Assembly (NCBI GenBank): GCA_907164885.2 | Contig: OU015501.1 | Coordinates: 27,486,132 to 27,550,131 of the forward strand | Length of the DNA stretch: 64,000 bases | Origin: Dolomedes plantarius | Taxonomy: Eukaryota; Arthropoda; Arachnida; Araneae; Dolomedidae | Reading direction: 5' to 3' | Part shown: piece after piece, positions 49,704-61,050 of the stretch | Layout of the letters: each line of letters opens with the position of its first letter | How positions within the stretch are numbered: the first letter of the stretch is position 1 | Made by a program: the position numbers and the translations under genes | Notes under the pieces: model-generated | Seen by the model: the letters and a program-made list of their open reading frames with translations, nothing else | The model's database searches: none | Told to the model about the DNA's origin: nothing

Positions 49704-50121
49704 GGCTGCTATGTACAAACCCTATTGGATTCGCTCACCGCAATGTTAGCCTATGGAGAAAATTTGTCTACTATTTACAGCTACATATAAATGCTGATAA
49801 TCAAATAAAAATGCTATTTGCTAATAGCTTGAACTTTTCTGCCCTTTGCAACAGGATTCATTTTATAAATTTCTTCAACTAAAGGAATTGACGAGCGTTT
49901 GAAACACACTGTACCAGATTTTTTCCCCAGAATATTTTAAATTTTAAAATATTATTTGCATTTTATTTTAAATGAAAAATGCGCCAAGGTGTGAAATTTC
50001 TTTCTATATTACGGAGTTCTTTTTTTCAATCTTTGAATCCAAGTCGGCAATCCTTGGACAAATTTCTCCATAGGTTAACACTGAGGGGAGCAAATTCAAT
50101 AGTTGCTAGTACACAGCAACC
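49704..50121. mobile_element. M1 MITE copy d (418 bp, uninterrupted reference copy)
   Basis: The left end GGCTGCTATGTACAAACCC and right end complement GGTTGCTGTGTACTAGC extend into TIRs of about 65 bp (to the tctccatagg/cctatggaga block). The context is TTAG/TTAA. No coding. This copy defines the M1 length when free of insertions. Confidence 0.88.
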
Positions 50122-50324
50122 TTAACTGGTCCTCCACAAGTCTTACGCAAGTAATATTGCTTTTGTAGTCTACTTCAGTGAACTACTTTATTTTAGACCT
50201 TTTCATCTTTTACATAATTAACTATTCCTACATGACATTCGCAGCGGCCGCTGCGAATTTGATTAATGTGGCCGCTGTTACTTTTCCATGGCACATTCAT
50301 ACTGTTCCTTCAAGGGCTTCATTT

Positions 50325-51271
50325 TAACCAAATTTTTAAAACATTATTTGAATTTTTTTAAGGGGACTCACTACCCTTAAATCTTTAAAACATTCGATTT
50401 TTGGAAAAAAATATATGTTAAAGCCTGATCATTTCTGAACAAAATAAAGCAAACCACATGAAAATATTCCGCTTAGTTTCGGACATATTGATATTCTAAA
50501 TATTCAATTACTGATCAAGTTTATAGTAAGGAAAATTTTAAACTAATTTTTCTCAAAATGTAATTTTGCATCATTCCGCAACTGATATCTCAAAAACTAT
50601 GAAACATAATTCCATGAAACTTTCATCACTACATATTCATGTTATTTTATTGCGTCTGAACTAGAATTATTGCAATCACTGCCCATTTGGTTATTTTTTC
50701 AGGGGTAAATTAATGCAAAAATTTAAGGAAATTTTAAGTATATTTTGAGCAGTTTTAAAAAAATAGAAAAAATATTTTAATGTTGAATGTTTTATGTTCA
50801 ATTGTATTTTGAATTATTTATTTTAAATATAAAACACGAATTATACATTTAAGTGTAAAATTAATTTCATAGTTCTGCGCGCAAGCCAGTATACAATAAA
50901 AATGCTTAAAACACAAGGTATATCTAAAGCATGTTTTTAAAAATTATTTAAAATTATTTTTAGAGTTGAAAATTTGTTTATTAAAATAAATATATCAATT
51001 TATCATATACATAAAATTTGGAAAAATTGGGAGTAAATTGAAATAGTTACAAAGAGTCAAAAAGTATGAAAATATGCCTTATTTCCTCGACTTAAGAGTC
51101 ATGAGTCCCCTTAAATGAAAAATGCCTCAAGATGTAAAATTTCTTTCTCTATTCCGGAGTACAATTTTTCCAAAAAAAATCTTTAAATTCAAGTCAGCAA
51201 TCCTTGGACACATTCTTTCCATAGGTTAACATTGAGGTGAGAAAATCCAATAGGGTAAGTACACAACAGCC
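50325..51271. mobile_element. M1 MITE copy e, left-truncated, split by a TTAA MITE
   Basis: The right end (51115-51271) carries the M1 terminus ...gtacacaacagcc before TTAA (51272-51275). About 35 bp of M1 body lies left of the nested element at 50362-51110; the rest of the left half is missing. Confidence 0.75.
50362..51110. mobile_element. TTAA-flanked MITE (749 bp), GGGGACTCA ends
   Basis: The ends GGGGACTCACTACCCTTAAA and the complement of GGGGACTCATGACTCTTAAG are bordered by TTAA (50358-50361, 51111-51114). In M1 copy d the site reads ttttaaatgaaaaatgc with one TTAA, giving the empty site. AT-rich, non-coding. Confidence 0.87.
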
Positions 51272-51314
51272 TTAAAGCTGCTTGCATGTAAGCCTTAAAG
51301 CTGCTAAAGAAGTA

Positions 51315-51500
51315 CAGTGAAACGTCTCAAGGCGGCCACCCCTTTTCGACGGTCACCCCTCTAAATGGCCATATTTTGTTCAGAACCGATCAAGACTCCA
51401 TAGAGCCAATTTATGGATGAAACCTCTTTTCGACGGCCACCCCTCAAATCGGCCACTCTTTTTCAGAACCATTACTGGCAGCCATAAAGAAGTGTTACTG
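51315..51500. mobile_element. pogo-like MITE (186 bp)
   Basis: The ends CAGTGAAACGTCTC and ...GTGTTACTG are flanked by TA (51313-51314, 51501-51502). The body contains two direct copies of ttttcgacggycaccccty, reminiscent of the repeated GACCCC-type ends of pogo elements. Confidence 0.65.
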
Positions 51501-51502
51501 TA

Positions 51503-51884
51503 AATAAATTAGGTCGAAACTTATTCCACTCTACCTATTGTTAATTGTGGATATTAAGCAGCTGTACGCTCCATGGAGTGAAAAGAAAAGAAAAACAGTG
51601 TTCGTAAGCCCGAAATTTTTTTCTTTGTGTGGTGACTCTTGTAACCTTTCTTTCACATCCATTATTCTTCCAACCTGAAATCCCTAAGCAAGGCTTTTAG
51701 TCCTTTTTCTGTTTATTGATTTATATATTTATCTCATTGGAGTGATCCACCGATGGGCATTGATTATAATCTTTTTTTCTTTCTCCACCTATTTTTTCCT
51801 AGATCCTTGAGAGCTTATCATATTAGTATTCATTCTATTTAAAAAGGTTGGAGAGTCTGTTTTCATTTTCCAGCCACATAAAAT
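51503..51884. other. Spacer without recognised feature
   Basis: No exon or element signature. Confidence 0.4.
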
Positions 51885-51888
51885 TTAA

Positions 51889-53011
51889 GGGGTCCAGGCA
51901 TAGGTGTAGCGTCGGGGGGACATATGCCCCCCCCCCTAACTTAACTTGAAATAAATTAAAATATTAATAGAAGTTCAGTTAAAATCAGAAAATTGTAGAA
52001 AACTTTTCAGAAAGTTGATTTTTTCCGCCTTTTCAAACTGTGAAACTGAACATTCCAATTATGTCTTTAACCTTAACATAGCTTTTAACAATGATATGAT
52101 CCCTAACAAAAATTCGATGCTATATTTTTTCTCATTTTATTTATATTATATTTATTTTTTCTTATTCTATAATTTTTTAATACTACTCAAACATTAATTA
52201 TATTATTATTAAATTTCAAAAAATCGTAACATTTCACATTTTAAGGACCATCCGGTAGTCAATAAGCTGAGGAGGGCCCTAACTGAATTCGATTCCTCCC
52301 CCCCCCCAAAAAAATAAATAAATAAATAAATAAAAAAAATTTATAAGCACGCTATGCCTATGGGTCCAGGACACATTTTAAAATTTATTTTATTTATTGA
52401 GTTAAAATTTTGAATTTTTTTGGGATTGTTTACCATATAACTTGTAAATAAAATCACATCATAAAACTTCTCATAAAGTTTCTTAAAAAAATTAAAATTA
52501 ATTTTTTTTAAAAGGGAGGAAATTTTAAATTGTTATAACTCGAGATATTATTTATCGAATTTCAAAATTTTTTCATTTAATTAAACAGAAATATATGAGT
52601 CTTGATCTCGATTCAGCGTTTTTTTTTAAAGAATGATGTAACTTATTTTTAAAAAATCATATTTCCAAAAGTAAATATTTTTTCCAATTTGCTAAATCAA
52701 AATTAAAGTAAAATAATTGAAAAAAACATGTTCCAAGTTTGAACCATTTATCTATAACGGTTCTTGACTTATAACAATTTAAAGACGAGAAATGGTGAAA
52801 AAACCCATCATGCAGAAAAACGCATTTACGTATATGTTTAAACACAGATTGGCTACTATTAGAATGTTTAAATAATAATAATAATAATATCTGCTGTTCT
52901 AATTAAGATAGAAACATGTTTTAAAAGTCATTTTAAGCGAAAAAGGACACAAAATTTTTAATGCATAAGAATATTTTTCGAAAATTTGAAGAATTTTGTG
53001 TCCTGGACACC
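51889..53011. mobile_element. TTAA-flanked element (1.1 kb) with nested hAT
   Basis: The ends GGGGTCCAGGACACA and the complement of GGTGTCCAGGACACAAAATT are bordered by TTAA (51885-51888, 53012-53015). Without the nested hAT it is about 650 bp, very AT-rich and non-coding. A third TIR family using TTAA. Confidence 0.83.
51899..52362. mobile_element. hAT MITE (464 bp), 8-bp duplication ggtccagg
   Basis: The ends CATAGGTGTAGCGTCGGGGG and ...GCTATGCCTATG are bordered by ggtccagg at 51891-51898 and 52363-52370. The duplicated octamer is part of the host element's TIR (one copy at the other end), proving order of insertion. Contains poly-C and (AAAT)n runs. Confidence 0.9.
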
Positions 53012-53324
53012 TTAAATTTTGTTTTTTGTCTCCGTTATTTCAAGGTAATAATTTAATTTCTGGTTTTTGCAATGACATGTAATAAAAATACAAATATCTT
53101 ACACAAATGCATGAATACTACACCACTAAAATAATTTTTGATGAGCTTATGTTTTATAAGAAGGGTATTTTTTTCTAAAGTGTTGTTATATTGCATTTTG
53201 TATTCTGATAATAACCTTAATATAACTAACACTTTTTAACCATTTGCGAGAAATAAGTATTTTATTTTTAGAAATTTATTATGGAATTTTAAATAGCAGT
53301 TGTGATAATTTATTGATAACACCA

Positions 53325-53395
53325 GCCAATGTTTGTTGTTGTTTCTAATTCCCCCCTGTCCGGAAGTATTCTAGACCAGGTCCATATGGACTAGC
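53325..53395 (-). mobile_element. Tail part of a split SINE S1
   Basis: The (CAA)n tail and the last 50 bp (cctgtccgga, ctagaccaggtccatat) match 1469-1530 of the full SINE. The match stops at about 53395; the missing remainder of the same SINE appears to resume at 54827. Confidence 0.75.
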
Positions 53396-54818
53396 GCGGC
53401 CAAACGTAGTACACTATACTTCATACTACAGTAATTAGAGCATAAAGCTACACAATTTTGAATTTTAATTAGTGAATATAAGTGTTTCGCAATTTTTTCC
53501 AGCGCCTTTTCGTAGTTGAAACGATTGAGTCACTTCGCATATTTGGCGAAGTTCCTTTGTCCATTTTATCGCCGCAGACTGTCGCCGCTGACCAATTGCA
53601 TTGCGTTTTTCCACCTGAACGGGTTTGTGGCGAGCGCCAAATTGGCGAGATTTTTCCCCTTTTCGCCTGCACGCGAATTTCAGAATTCGGCTTGATGGAC
53701 GTCTAGTAACTTGGACGGGCTTTATTGGTTGATCTAGATACGCCTACACGTTGAAGAAGCACGTGTTGAATATCTGTGCTAGGCATAAGCTTTATAGAGT
53801 ATTATTCACTTCTACCCTAGCTTGGGTGTATATAATTTGAAGTGGCACTCTAATGAATTAGATTCAAACACAGTTCTAAATTAATAAACATTTATTTCAA
53901 AGTGACACATATTACTTTGCTTTTTAACATAAGCATACGTACTACTAGTACGAGATATATATAACATTCATGCAAGGCATATTCTTTCAATAGAGACACG
54001 TTGCAAAGAAATATAGTTTGAAATACTCACAATACTTGAAAATCAAACCAGCAATGCTGCTATGTAAACTTTGGGCCTAACAAGAACTCGCGTAGGTTAG
54101 TATCAACCTAGCTCCTCCCTCAACACTTCACTTCCTTAACACTTTTTTCTTTAATCTAGCTGCTTGGTATTTATACCAACTGCGTATGCCTTGAAATTAG
54201 CATATCTCAAGCGGCTTCTTTAATTTATTCACTTAAAAGTTCGATTCTTGTGAATCGAATCTTATGTAAACCTTACAGCTTTTTGTTCGGCAGTACACTC
54301 TCCAACCCTACAGTTATCAGCTCTACTCAAATAAAAGAAAGTGGGACAGGTATGTCTTTGCTCATAATTTCAGATATTACCTATGCGATCACGACCCACT
54401 CCACTACAGTAATGAAAAAAATAAAACTAAAAATCTAATGTATTCAAAAGTTTATTTAAAATTAATGGGATTTTTGATGTTGAGACAAACTTTTGACTAT
54501 TTTAAACAAATCAGATTTATACTTGCTACAGGCCAATCTCAATACATCATCAAGTTAAGGATCAGTAAACCGATTTCTATAGACGTTCTTCTCATATTTT
54601 AATTTTCGAATGGGATGATTCACAAAAAAACGTTGATGCAAACAACTTGAGCAACAGGTGTCACATTTTTGTACAGTTTTGTATTTTACAGGCACTAATT
54701 ACCAAATTATATTTACCAAAGCACCTGCCTAATAATGAGTGTGAGTGTCTCGGGTCGCAAATAAAAGCTTGCTGGCCGCATGAGGCCCGCGGTCACAGTT
54801 TAAGTGTCCCTGGGCTAG
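53396..54818. mobile_element. Probable hAT-type insertion that splits SINE S1
   Basis: The right edge (ccgcggtcacagtttaagtgtccctg) is a typical hAT terminus read inward; the left edge (gcgcggccaaacgta) is a poorer match. The flanks ctagcg/gctagtg may be a decayed duplication. The content includes an open frame at 53482-53706 and AT-rich DNA with no recognised domain. Confidence 0.45.
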
Positions 54819-55100
54819 TGGGCTGAGGAGTGCGGCTCCAGTTTATAATGGCACCACAAAGGTCGGAGTCCGATTTAGCCAAGTGCCATCGCAATTTTGA
54901 CTGAGCACCCCCAAGGGCGACATCTGGGGGGACTGTACCCTCTTACACCCTCTCTGACCTCATAGAGGGACTTTCCGGTCTACGGATTTAACATGCCAAT
55001 ATCCAGCCCACACAAGGAGGTATTCAATGGTGCTTGTCGGAATTCGATCCGAGCACCCTCAGCGCCGAAACCCGAAGACGCTACCACTAGGATACTAGAC
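54819..55100 (-). mobile_element. Head and body part of a split SINE S1
   Basis: Minus-strand head with A-box-like ctagtggtagcgtcttcggg and B-box ggatcgaattcc (55060-55035), followed by the S1 body to 54827. Complements the tail fragment at 53325-53395 with little overlap. Confidence 0.82.
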
Positions 55101-56019
55101 AAATAAATATGTTTGAGGAGAAGGCAAATATAAACGTTATTCAAAAGAACATTTTGGTCAAAGAAATTTGGGTCAGAAAATCTTTTTTTTTTATTTACAC
55201 AAATATGGTTATCGTTATTTTTTAATCATTTTCATCTTCACATAATGATTATCATAAATATAGAAATACTTTACTATTTTGAAATGTTCCTTAGATTAAA
55301 AAAATCAAATCTAAAATTAAAAGCATATTTAATTTAATATATTTGTTGAGCCATGAGATCCATTTGAATAATTTTTTCACGCTTCGGCATAGGGAAAGAT
55401 TAAAAATAATTGGTCTTCAGCATTTATGAAACTTTAATTAATAAAATTGTAAATCATTACGAAGAGCAAAAGAAAATAATCCTAATAGGATGGTTTTTAC
55501 TTCAGGGAAAATATTTTCAGAATTTTTGTTGTAAATTTAAAAATCCTCAAAACAGTTTAATATAGAACAAAAGAACACCAAACGAAATTTAACACAATTT
55601 CCTTGCAAGGAATTTTAGCTATATCCTTTTTAATATGATATATCATGAAAAATTCCATTCCGAGATAAATAGACCTGAATTACAAATGTACAACTGGTTA
55701 CGCATAACCAGTACAACATAAAAATGCTGTATCTACGGATATACGTAATCGTCGTATAAGCACGTTGTTCCTGTTCATTTATTCTAGAAGTTGTACAGTA
55801 TGTTTTACGTAGTTTAAAAATGAGCTTTTCTTTTTAAAATTTAGTGTCTCGTATTCCTTTAAAATTACGTAGAAATTTTCAAAGGTTTAGTGTATTATAT
55901 TATACTTCCTGTATATTTTGTTCTGTTTTCCAATTGTTTACTCGAATTGTAGGATATGTTGATGGAACCTTAATTTGTCGGAGTGTAATAAACATTTTCT
56001 TACAAATCATTGATTAAAA
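55101..56019. other. No recognised gene or element
   Basis: AT-rich; a small hairpin (actggttacgcataaccagt) at about 55691 is the only structure noted. Confidence 0.4.
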
Positions 56020-56021
56020 TA

Positions 56022-57244
56022 CACTGAAGTGCCACTGAATTAGGGATACCTACCTAGTAACGAGTTGGGCCTCCTCTGGCCTTGATAACGGCTGCCACAC
56101 GACGAGGCATAGATTCAACAAGTTTCTGGAAACGTTCCACGGGAATGGCTTGCCAAATATTGGCTAAAGCTGTCCATAATTCAGTAAGGTTCTTTGGTGC
56201 TGTGTGATAGCCTTTCACGCCTTGTTCCAAAACATCCAAAAGATGCTCAATAGGATTTAAGTCTGGGCTACTAGGTGACCAATTCATGACAGAGAAGTCA
56301 GAGGAATGCTCATCCAACCAGCCAGTAGCCAACTGGGACTTGTGAGAGGTACAGTTGTCTTACTGGAAAACTCCATTACCGTGCGGATAACAGAACAGCA
56401 TAAACGGATGGAGGTGATCACCAAGAAACTCCGAATATACCGAATTGCATTGAGGGAGGTTGGTACACGCACCAAAGATCCCAAACTGTGCCACGAAAAA
56501 ACACCCCAGACCATGATTGAGCCACCATGCCCTTCTACAGTTCCAGCCAGGCATGCAGGATCCATGGCTTCATGAGCCTGACGCCATATTCTCAGCCTCC
56601 CGTCGGCGTTAAGTAGTCGGAATCGAGACTCATCAGTCCATGCTACTCGTTTCCAGTCCTCTACACTCCAGTCCCTGTGCTCTCTTGCCCAGGCAAGACG
56701 TGCAGCCCGATGGCGAGTATAGAGCAATGGTACTCTCGTAGGTCGACGGCTTCCGAAACCCATACGATGAAGCGAGCGTTGCACAGTCCGTTTACTGACT
56801 GTACGACTGGCACCGTCATTAAACTGGGTGGTAATTTGAGCTAATGTTTGGCTGCGCTGGCTATGTACAATACTCCTGAGCCGTCTCTCACCACGCACTG
56901 TCAAGGCTAATTGTCCTTTGCAGTTTGCCCGATCGCTAGTTTTTTTTCCACCATCCATATATTCTTGGTATACTCTTGACACTGTCGACCTTGAAAAATC
57001 CTAGCTGTCTAACGATTTCGGAAATTGAATGGCCCATGCGTCGCGCACCTACGATTTCTCCGCCATAGAAGGCGTCTAAATCAGGCAGTTTACCCATACT
57101 GGCAATTCCAACAACTAATTCAGAACATCCACAGTCCGCGCTATATATGCTGTTACCACAGCGCCCTCACTTGCGCATACATGATGCGCAGCGCTACACA
57201 ATTTGCATAGGCTTTGCTATCCCTAATTCAGTGGCACTTCAGTG
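56022..57244 (-). mobile_element. Tc1-like transposon, longer copy (1223 bp)
   Basis: The same TIRs as 2736-3721 with TA flanks (56020-56021, 57245-57246). It contains the roughly 237 bp lost in the other copy, including the second catalytic region. It is still non-functional because of frame changes and a stop. Confidence 0.95.
56054..57097 (-). pseudogene. Tc1-type transposase, frameshifted
   Basis: From ATG 57097 the HTH region (GARRMGHSISEIV) is followed by an extra A in a run near 56995 that shifts the frame. A 232-codon frame then gives the second HTH (SKRTVQRSLHRMGF), WTDESRF and IMVWGVF. A further shift and a stop precede the catalytic DNCTSH (VFQ-stop-DN at about 56360), and SPDLNPIEHLLD supplies the final Glu. 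The C-terminus ends at 56054. Confidence 0.9.
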
Positions 57245-57246
57245 TA

Positions 57247-58888
57247 GATTAAAATTTGTACTTCTTATTTCGCAAAAATATGATTTTAGGGAAGTTAACA
57301 TCTACTGTTTTTTATTTTTTTATTGTTGCAATTAAAGTTATGTATGCATTCTTTTAACCAGAGTATTTTGCCCCTGATTAAGTTTAATAATTTCAATTAT
57401 TACTTAGATATAGTTATAAAACATTTTTATTTGTTTTGATATAACATGATCTATCGCTATATTTATTTTGTGTGTATAACGGAACAAAGTGTTTCCAAAA
57501 ATGAAATTTGACGGCAGTAATCCTGTTGCTTGAATATGGAAGCTGTTAATTTATGAATATATTTTTAAGCATTTCTTTGATTTTTGAAAAAGTTATAAAT
57601 CTTATTCTTATCCTGCATCTGGACATTTTTTAAAAATTGGGAAAGAAACACAAATATAAGAAAATAATGAGAATTTGTGACTTGCTTGTAAAACATTTTC
57701 GATGACTTGAATTACAAGGGGAGGGAAAAGTTTATTCCCAACAAACTAGTCGCATGAAAACCTTTTAGATCACATTGAATCGATTTCCAAATAGTTTTCT
57801 TCATTTTGTATATTACAGGTATTTATTTTGCTACCACAGGAAATGTCAGAATAATTAATGATTATGCAAAAAAGAAGACCTGTCGTAATATACTTATAAT
57901 TTGGAATCTAATAAAACTTAAACTACAGAAAAAATTACATTTAGAAGAAATACACTTAATTCTTTGTTTACATAATTTCTGTTTTGTTAAGGCGTATTTC
58001 TTATTTAAACAGAGTGCAAGTATGGTTCCAAGAAACAGTTCCGTTTTTCTCTTTTTATATCTTTCTGGCATTTTTAACAACCCATAACTTATTGCTATTT
58101 TTATCAATTAATTCTTCATAAAATAGGATGTGAATTGTTACATTGAGCAATTGATAAGTTTCCTTTTTCCTTCTTCATTTTACATTTATTTGGCTGTTTT
58201 GTTGTACCATTTTTTTTTGTTTGTTTGTTTATTGCTTGCCATTAGAAATATTTTTTTTCAGGCTGAACAATTAATACAATAGATGAAAGCATAACACATT
58301 AGAAATATATATCTCTATCAGTTATAAATATATCACCGCTGCTTCAGTTTTCTTTTAATCTCAAAACACTTATGAATGATACCTGTCATTTTTTGCTTCA
58401 CTAACATGTTCATCATTCTTGCAAATGCTGTTTCTCTAAACTGCTTTATGAAAGCATCCAGCAAGATGTAAAATTTGTGCAAATGGGAGATAGAAAAAAA
58501 ATAACCATATTTTGAAGCTACACAGTATCCAAAGTCCTGTTTCTCTTGTTGGTTTTGTACTGTTTTCCCATTCTGATTTTAGTTCATTTAACATAGCTTT
58601 TCAGTTAAAGGGAGCCAATCTATTAAAATCGTTTTAATACGAGCTTTAGACACATCGGTTTCTTCTACTTCCTGATAAATCTTGCAGCCCTTATGAGGGC
58701 AACAAACATGTTGGCATAAACATCGCTGTGACGTTATGGTAAGTTAACAGTGTCTCATATTACAGTTGTGACGAAATGACAACATATGGTGACGTTCATT
58801 GTGACTAAATGTTAAATTTCACTGCATCTTTGCTGAAAGGTCACAGAGTCGTTTCAAAATGAATTATTCATCTCGAAAGATATTTTAG
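57247..58888. other. No convincing exon; possible upstream intron of the matrix gene
   Basis: If the exon at 58889 is real, this stretch is at least in part its upstream intron. Open frames near 57806-58087 lie on both strands and have AT-driven composition. No fibronectin-III or other extracellular domain was recognised. Confidence 0.4.
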
Positions 58889-59016
58889 AATTCCTATAGA
58901 TGTACCTGACGTAGAAAAAGATTTTTATAATTTCAAAATTAAAAGTGATCTCCCAAAACCTTCTCTGTCTATCAAACCTGGAGATTTTTCTAAACATCCA
59001 CAAACGACAGTCATAG
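58889..59016 (+). CDS. Candidate linker exon of the EGF/laminin-G gene
   Basis: The frame IPIDVPDVEKDFYNFKIK, then SDLPKPSLSIKPGDFSKH and PQTTVI, lies between an acceptor-like ttttag (58883-58888) and a donor ggtagt (G|GTAGTG at 59016/59017). It ends in phase 1, and the next exon begins with the two bases that complete the codon (G+AA, Glu) and stays open. The polar, Pro/Ser-rich content resembles the linker in the next exon. The acceptor pyrimidine tract is modest and there is no recognisable domain, so this remains a candidate. Confidence 0.45.
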
Positions 59017-59024
59017 GTAGTGTG

Positions 59025-59650
59025 TCTAAAAATAATTATCCAATAATATGAGACGAATAGATTTTGAAATGATTGATTTTGAAATGTGCAAAAATGCCAT
59101 GCACATAAAATTTGTAAGTTTTAATTTAAATTTTGATATGATGAAGTTGATTTAAATTCATGTTGCTATATACAAATTATAGTTATACAATTGACTTCTC
59201 TAAAAAAATCAAAAATATGGAAGGAATAGAATTTGAAATATTCGATTTTAAAATTTGTAAAAATCGATAAAATCCATAAGATTTATTTCAAATTTTAATT
59301 TTCTCTAGACCATTTAAATTCATGTCTTTACACACAAATGATTGTAATACAATAGTGTGTATCTAAAGTAATTTTTTCGTGATACGGGACGAATACATTT
59401 TGAAATATTCAACTAAAAAAAATTATGAAAATTGATGAAATCCTTGTCTTTGACTTTGAGTGTTTGTGTGATAAAGTTTGTTTTTATTTTTCAAATCACA
59501 CACAAACATGTGTCATGCAGTGGTATGGTGCATCTAAAATACTGTCCGTCATTGCGGGTTGTATCGGTTTTCAGATATTTGATTTTATGTTCAAAAAATC
59601 ATTTCTGGACGAGTAGAATTATAATGATCTATTTTCAACTTGAATATTTT
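59025..59650. repeat. Diverged tandem repeats of about 170 bp in an intron
   Basis: Units starting near 59025, 59199, 59358 and 59529 each open with (t)ctaaaa/ctaaag, followed by gacgaata/ggaata, ttgaaatattcgatttt-like and aaaat..gataaaatcc-like blocks. They are strongly diverged; no function is apparent. Confidence 0.5.
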
Positions 59651-59968
59651 GTAATTTTGAGACAAAATTTTATCAATTACGGTGAAGGTTCATCGTTGAT
59701 TTATATTTTTTATATATATTGATGATGAGGACTGAACTTCAGGGGACTCTGTAATTTTTTGAGGCCCTGACACCATGCTCAGTAGAACTGCACGGTGATC
59801 TTTGCTTGTCCCTGAACTAAATTGTTAAATGCATTAACAGCATTTTTTCATTATTTGATATTTTATTGACGTCATGACGGTTTATTCGTCCTATATTTGC
59901 TTGATTTTGTAGGGTAGTTCAGTTTTTCCTCTCATTTCTTTGTATAAGTCTTTTTTTTTCCTTTCCAG

Positions 59969-60487
59969 AAAACTCAAAACTAAAAGATACCTTAAACTGG
60001 AGCAACTCATCATGGCTAGAGAATGGAACATCATCTGAAGATTTTTTGGACGAAGACCAAGACAATATTCGTTCTTTCCATACGATTAATCGGGGGCATC
60101 TGGCAAGTCTTTCTCACAGTTATAATCCGAAACATGATCGGGAGAATGTTCAAGTCAACTTCGAAACGCTCGACAAACATGACAAACGGCGGCCATACAT
60201 TCCTATATCATATGAACATCTGCACGATAATTCTGCTGGACGTTCTTTAAATTCTTTGAATGTGAAAACAGCTGACATTTTACTGGCGCCTAAACAAACT
60301 GAGCATTCTGATGTATATCAACCTATGAACACTGTAGTTGTTTCAACGCCTTCTGTTCATCAAGTATTCCATACTTGTTCAGACATTCAATGTGAATCGG
60401 GGGGTATATGTGTTCCTGACTCTGACTCTAAGCGAGCGGTCCGATGTCGCTGCCCTTTGGGGAGAAGTGGAATCTTCTGCGAAAAAG
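59969..60487 (+). CDS. EGF-domain exon of an extracellular matrix protein (pikachurin/agrin-like)
   Basis: The acceptor is a strong polypyrimidine tract ending ctttccag (59968); the donor is G|GTAAGA (60487/60488). The exon begins with two bases of a split codon and stays open for 172 codons. The first 130 residues are a hydrophilic Asn/Ser/His-rich linker. Then come six cysteines with EGF spacing: CSDIQC, ESGGIC, a loop, CRC, PLGRSGIFC (60373-60480). It ends in phase 1, the phase that commonly separates extracellular modules. The next exon begins laminin-G sequence. EGF next to laminin-G occurs in pikachurin (EGFLAM), agrin, perlecan and eyes shut; the long linker before the EGF fits pikachurin best, but I cannot settle it. 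No signal peptide is in the window, so the 5' part lies upstream and out of sight. Confidence 0.82.
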
Positions 60488-60567
60488 GTAAGATTAATTT
60501 TTTTTATTCATATTTTCCAAGATTTGTCTTCCTTCTTCATATAGTGAAACCTACCTCTAACAATAAA

Positions 60568-61050
60568 TAGACACAACGATACTTTCCGTTGCACTAGAAG
60601 ATCTCTTTTAGAACGTATATATTAAACTCGTCCATAAAAATAATTATCTGTTGACTAATTCTGTGTATAACTATAATTTTGGACTTTTAAGATTTTACCC
60701 TTGTTTCGTATCCAAGAATTTTCAAAGTTATAGAGCCTTTAATAACCTAGTAAATTCCGACAATCTCTCTGGATGTTAAGTTTTGACTTTTTCCTTTAGG
60801 CACTGGAACATAGCTAAAACTGTATCTGTTAATCGACATAAGGATATTTTCCGTGGCTTTAGATTTCGTTTAGAACGTGTGTTGATCTCGTCTATAACAA
60901 TAATTAACTCTTGGGTGATACAATATGAAAAGCTAGTTTTGTGCTATTAATATATTTCCATATTTTGCATTCAAGACCCCTGTTTTAAAGCAATAGAGCT
61001 TTTAGTTATCCGATTCTGAAGAATTTCGTGCACAAAGGCTGATGTTATTA
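60568..61050. repeat. Diverged direct duplication, period about 266 bp
   Basis: Blocks gacacaacgatactttccgt, tttagaacgt, ctcgtc.ataa.aataatta, caagaattt/tcaagaccc and atagagc recur in order from about 60834 (gacataaggatattttccgt and following). Two units only. Confidence 0.55.

Noticed and set aside
53482..53706. Open frame in GC-richer DNA as a gene
   Set aside because: A same-length frame exists on the other strand, no domain was recognised, and it lies inside the probable hAT insertion.
59425..59722. Cys/Phe-rich open frames as an exon of the matrix gene
   Set aside because: They fall in the fourth unit of the diverged tandem repeat and lack matching splice phases with the flanking exons.
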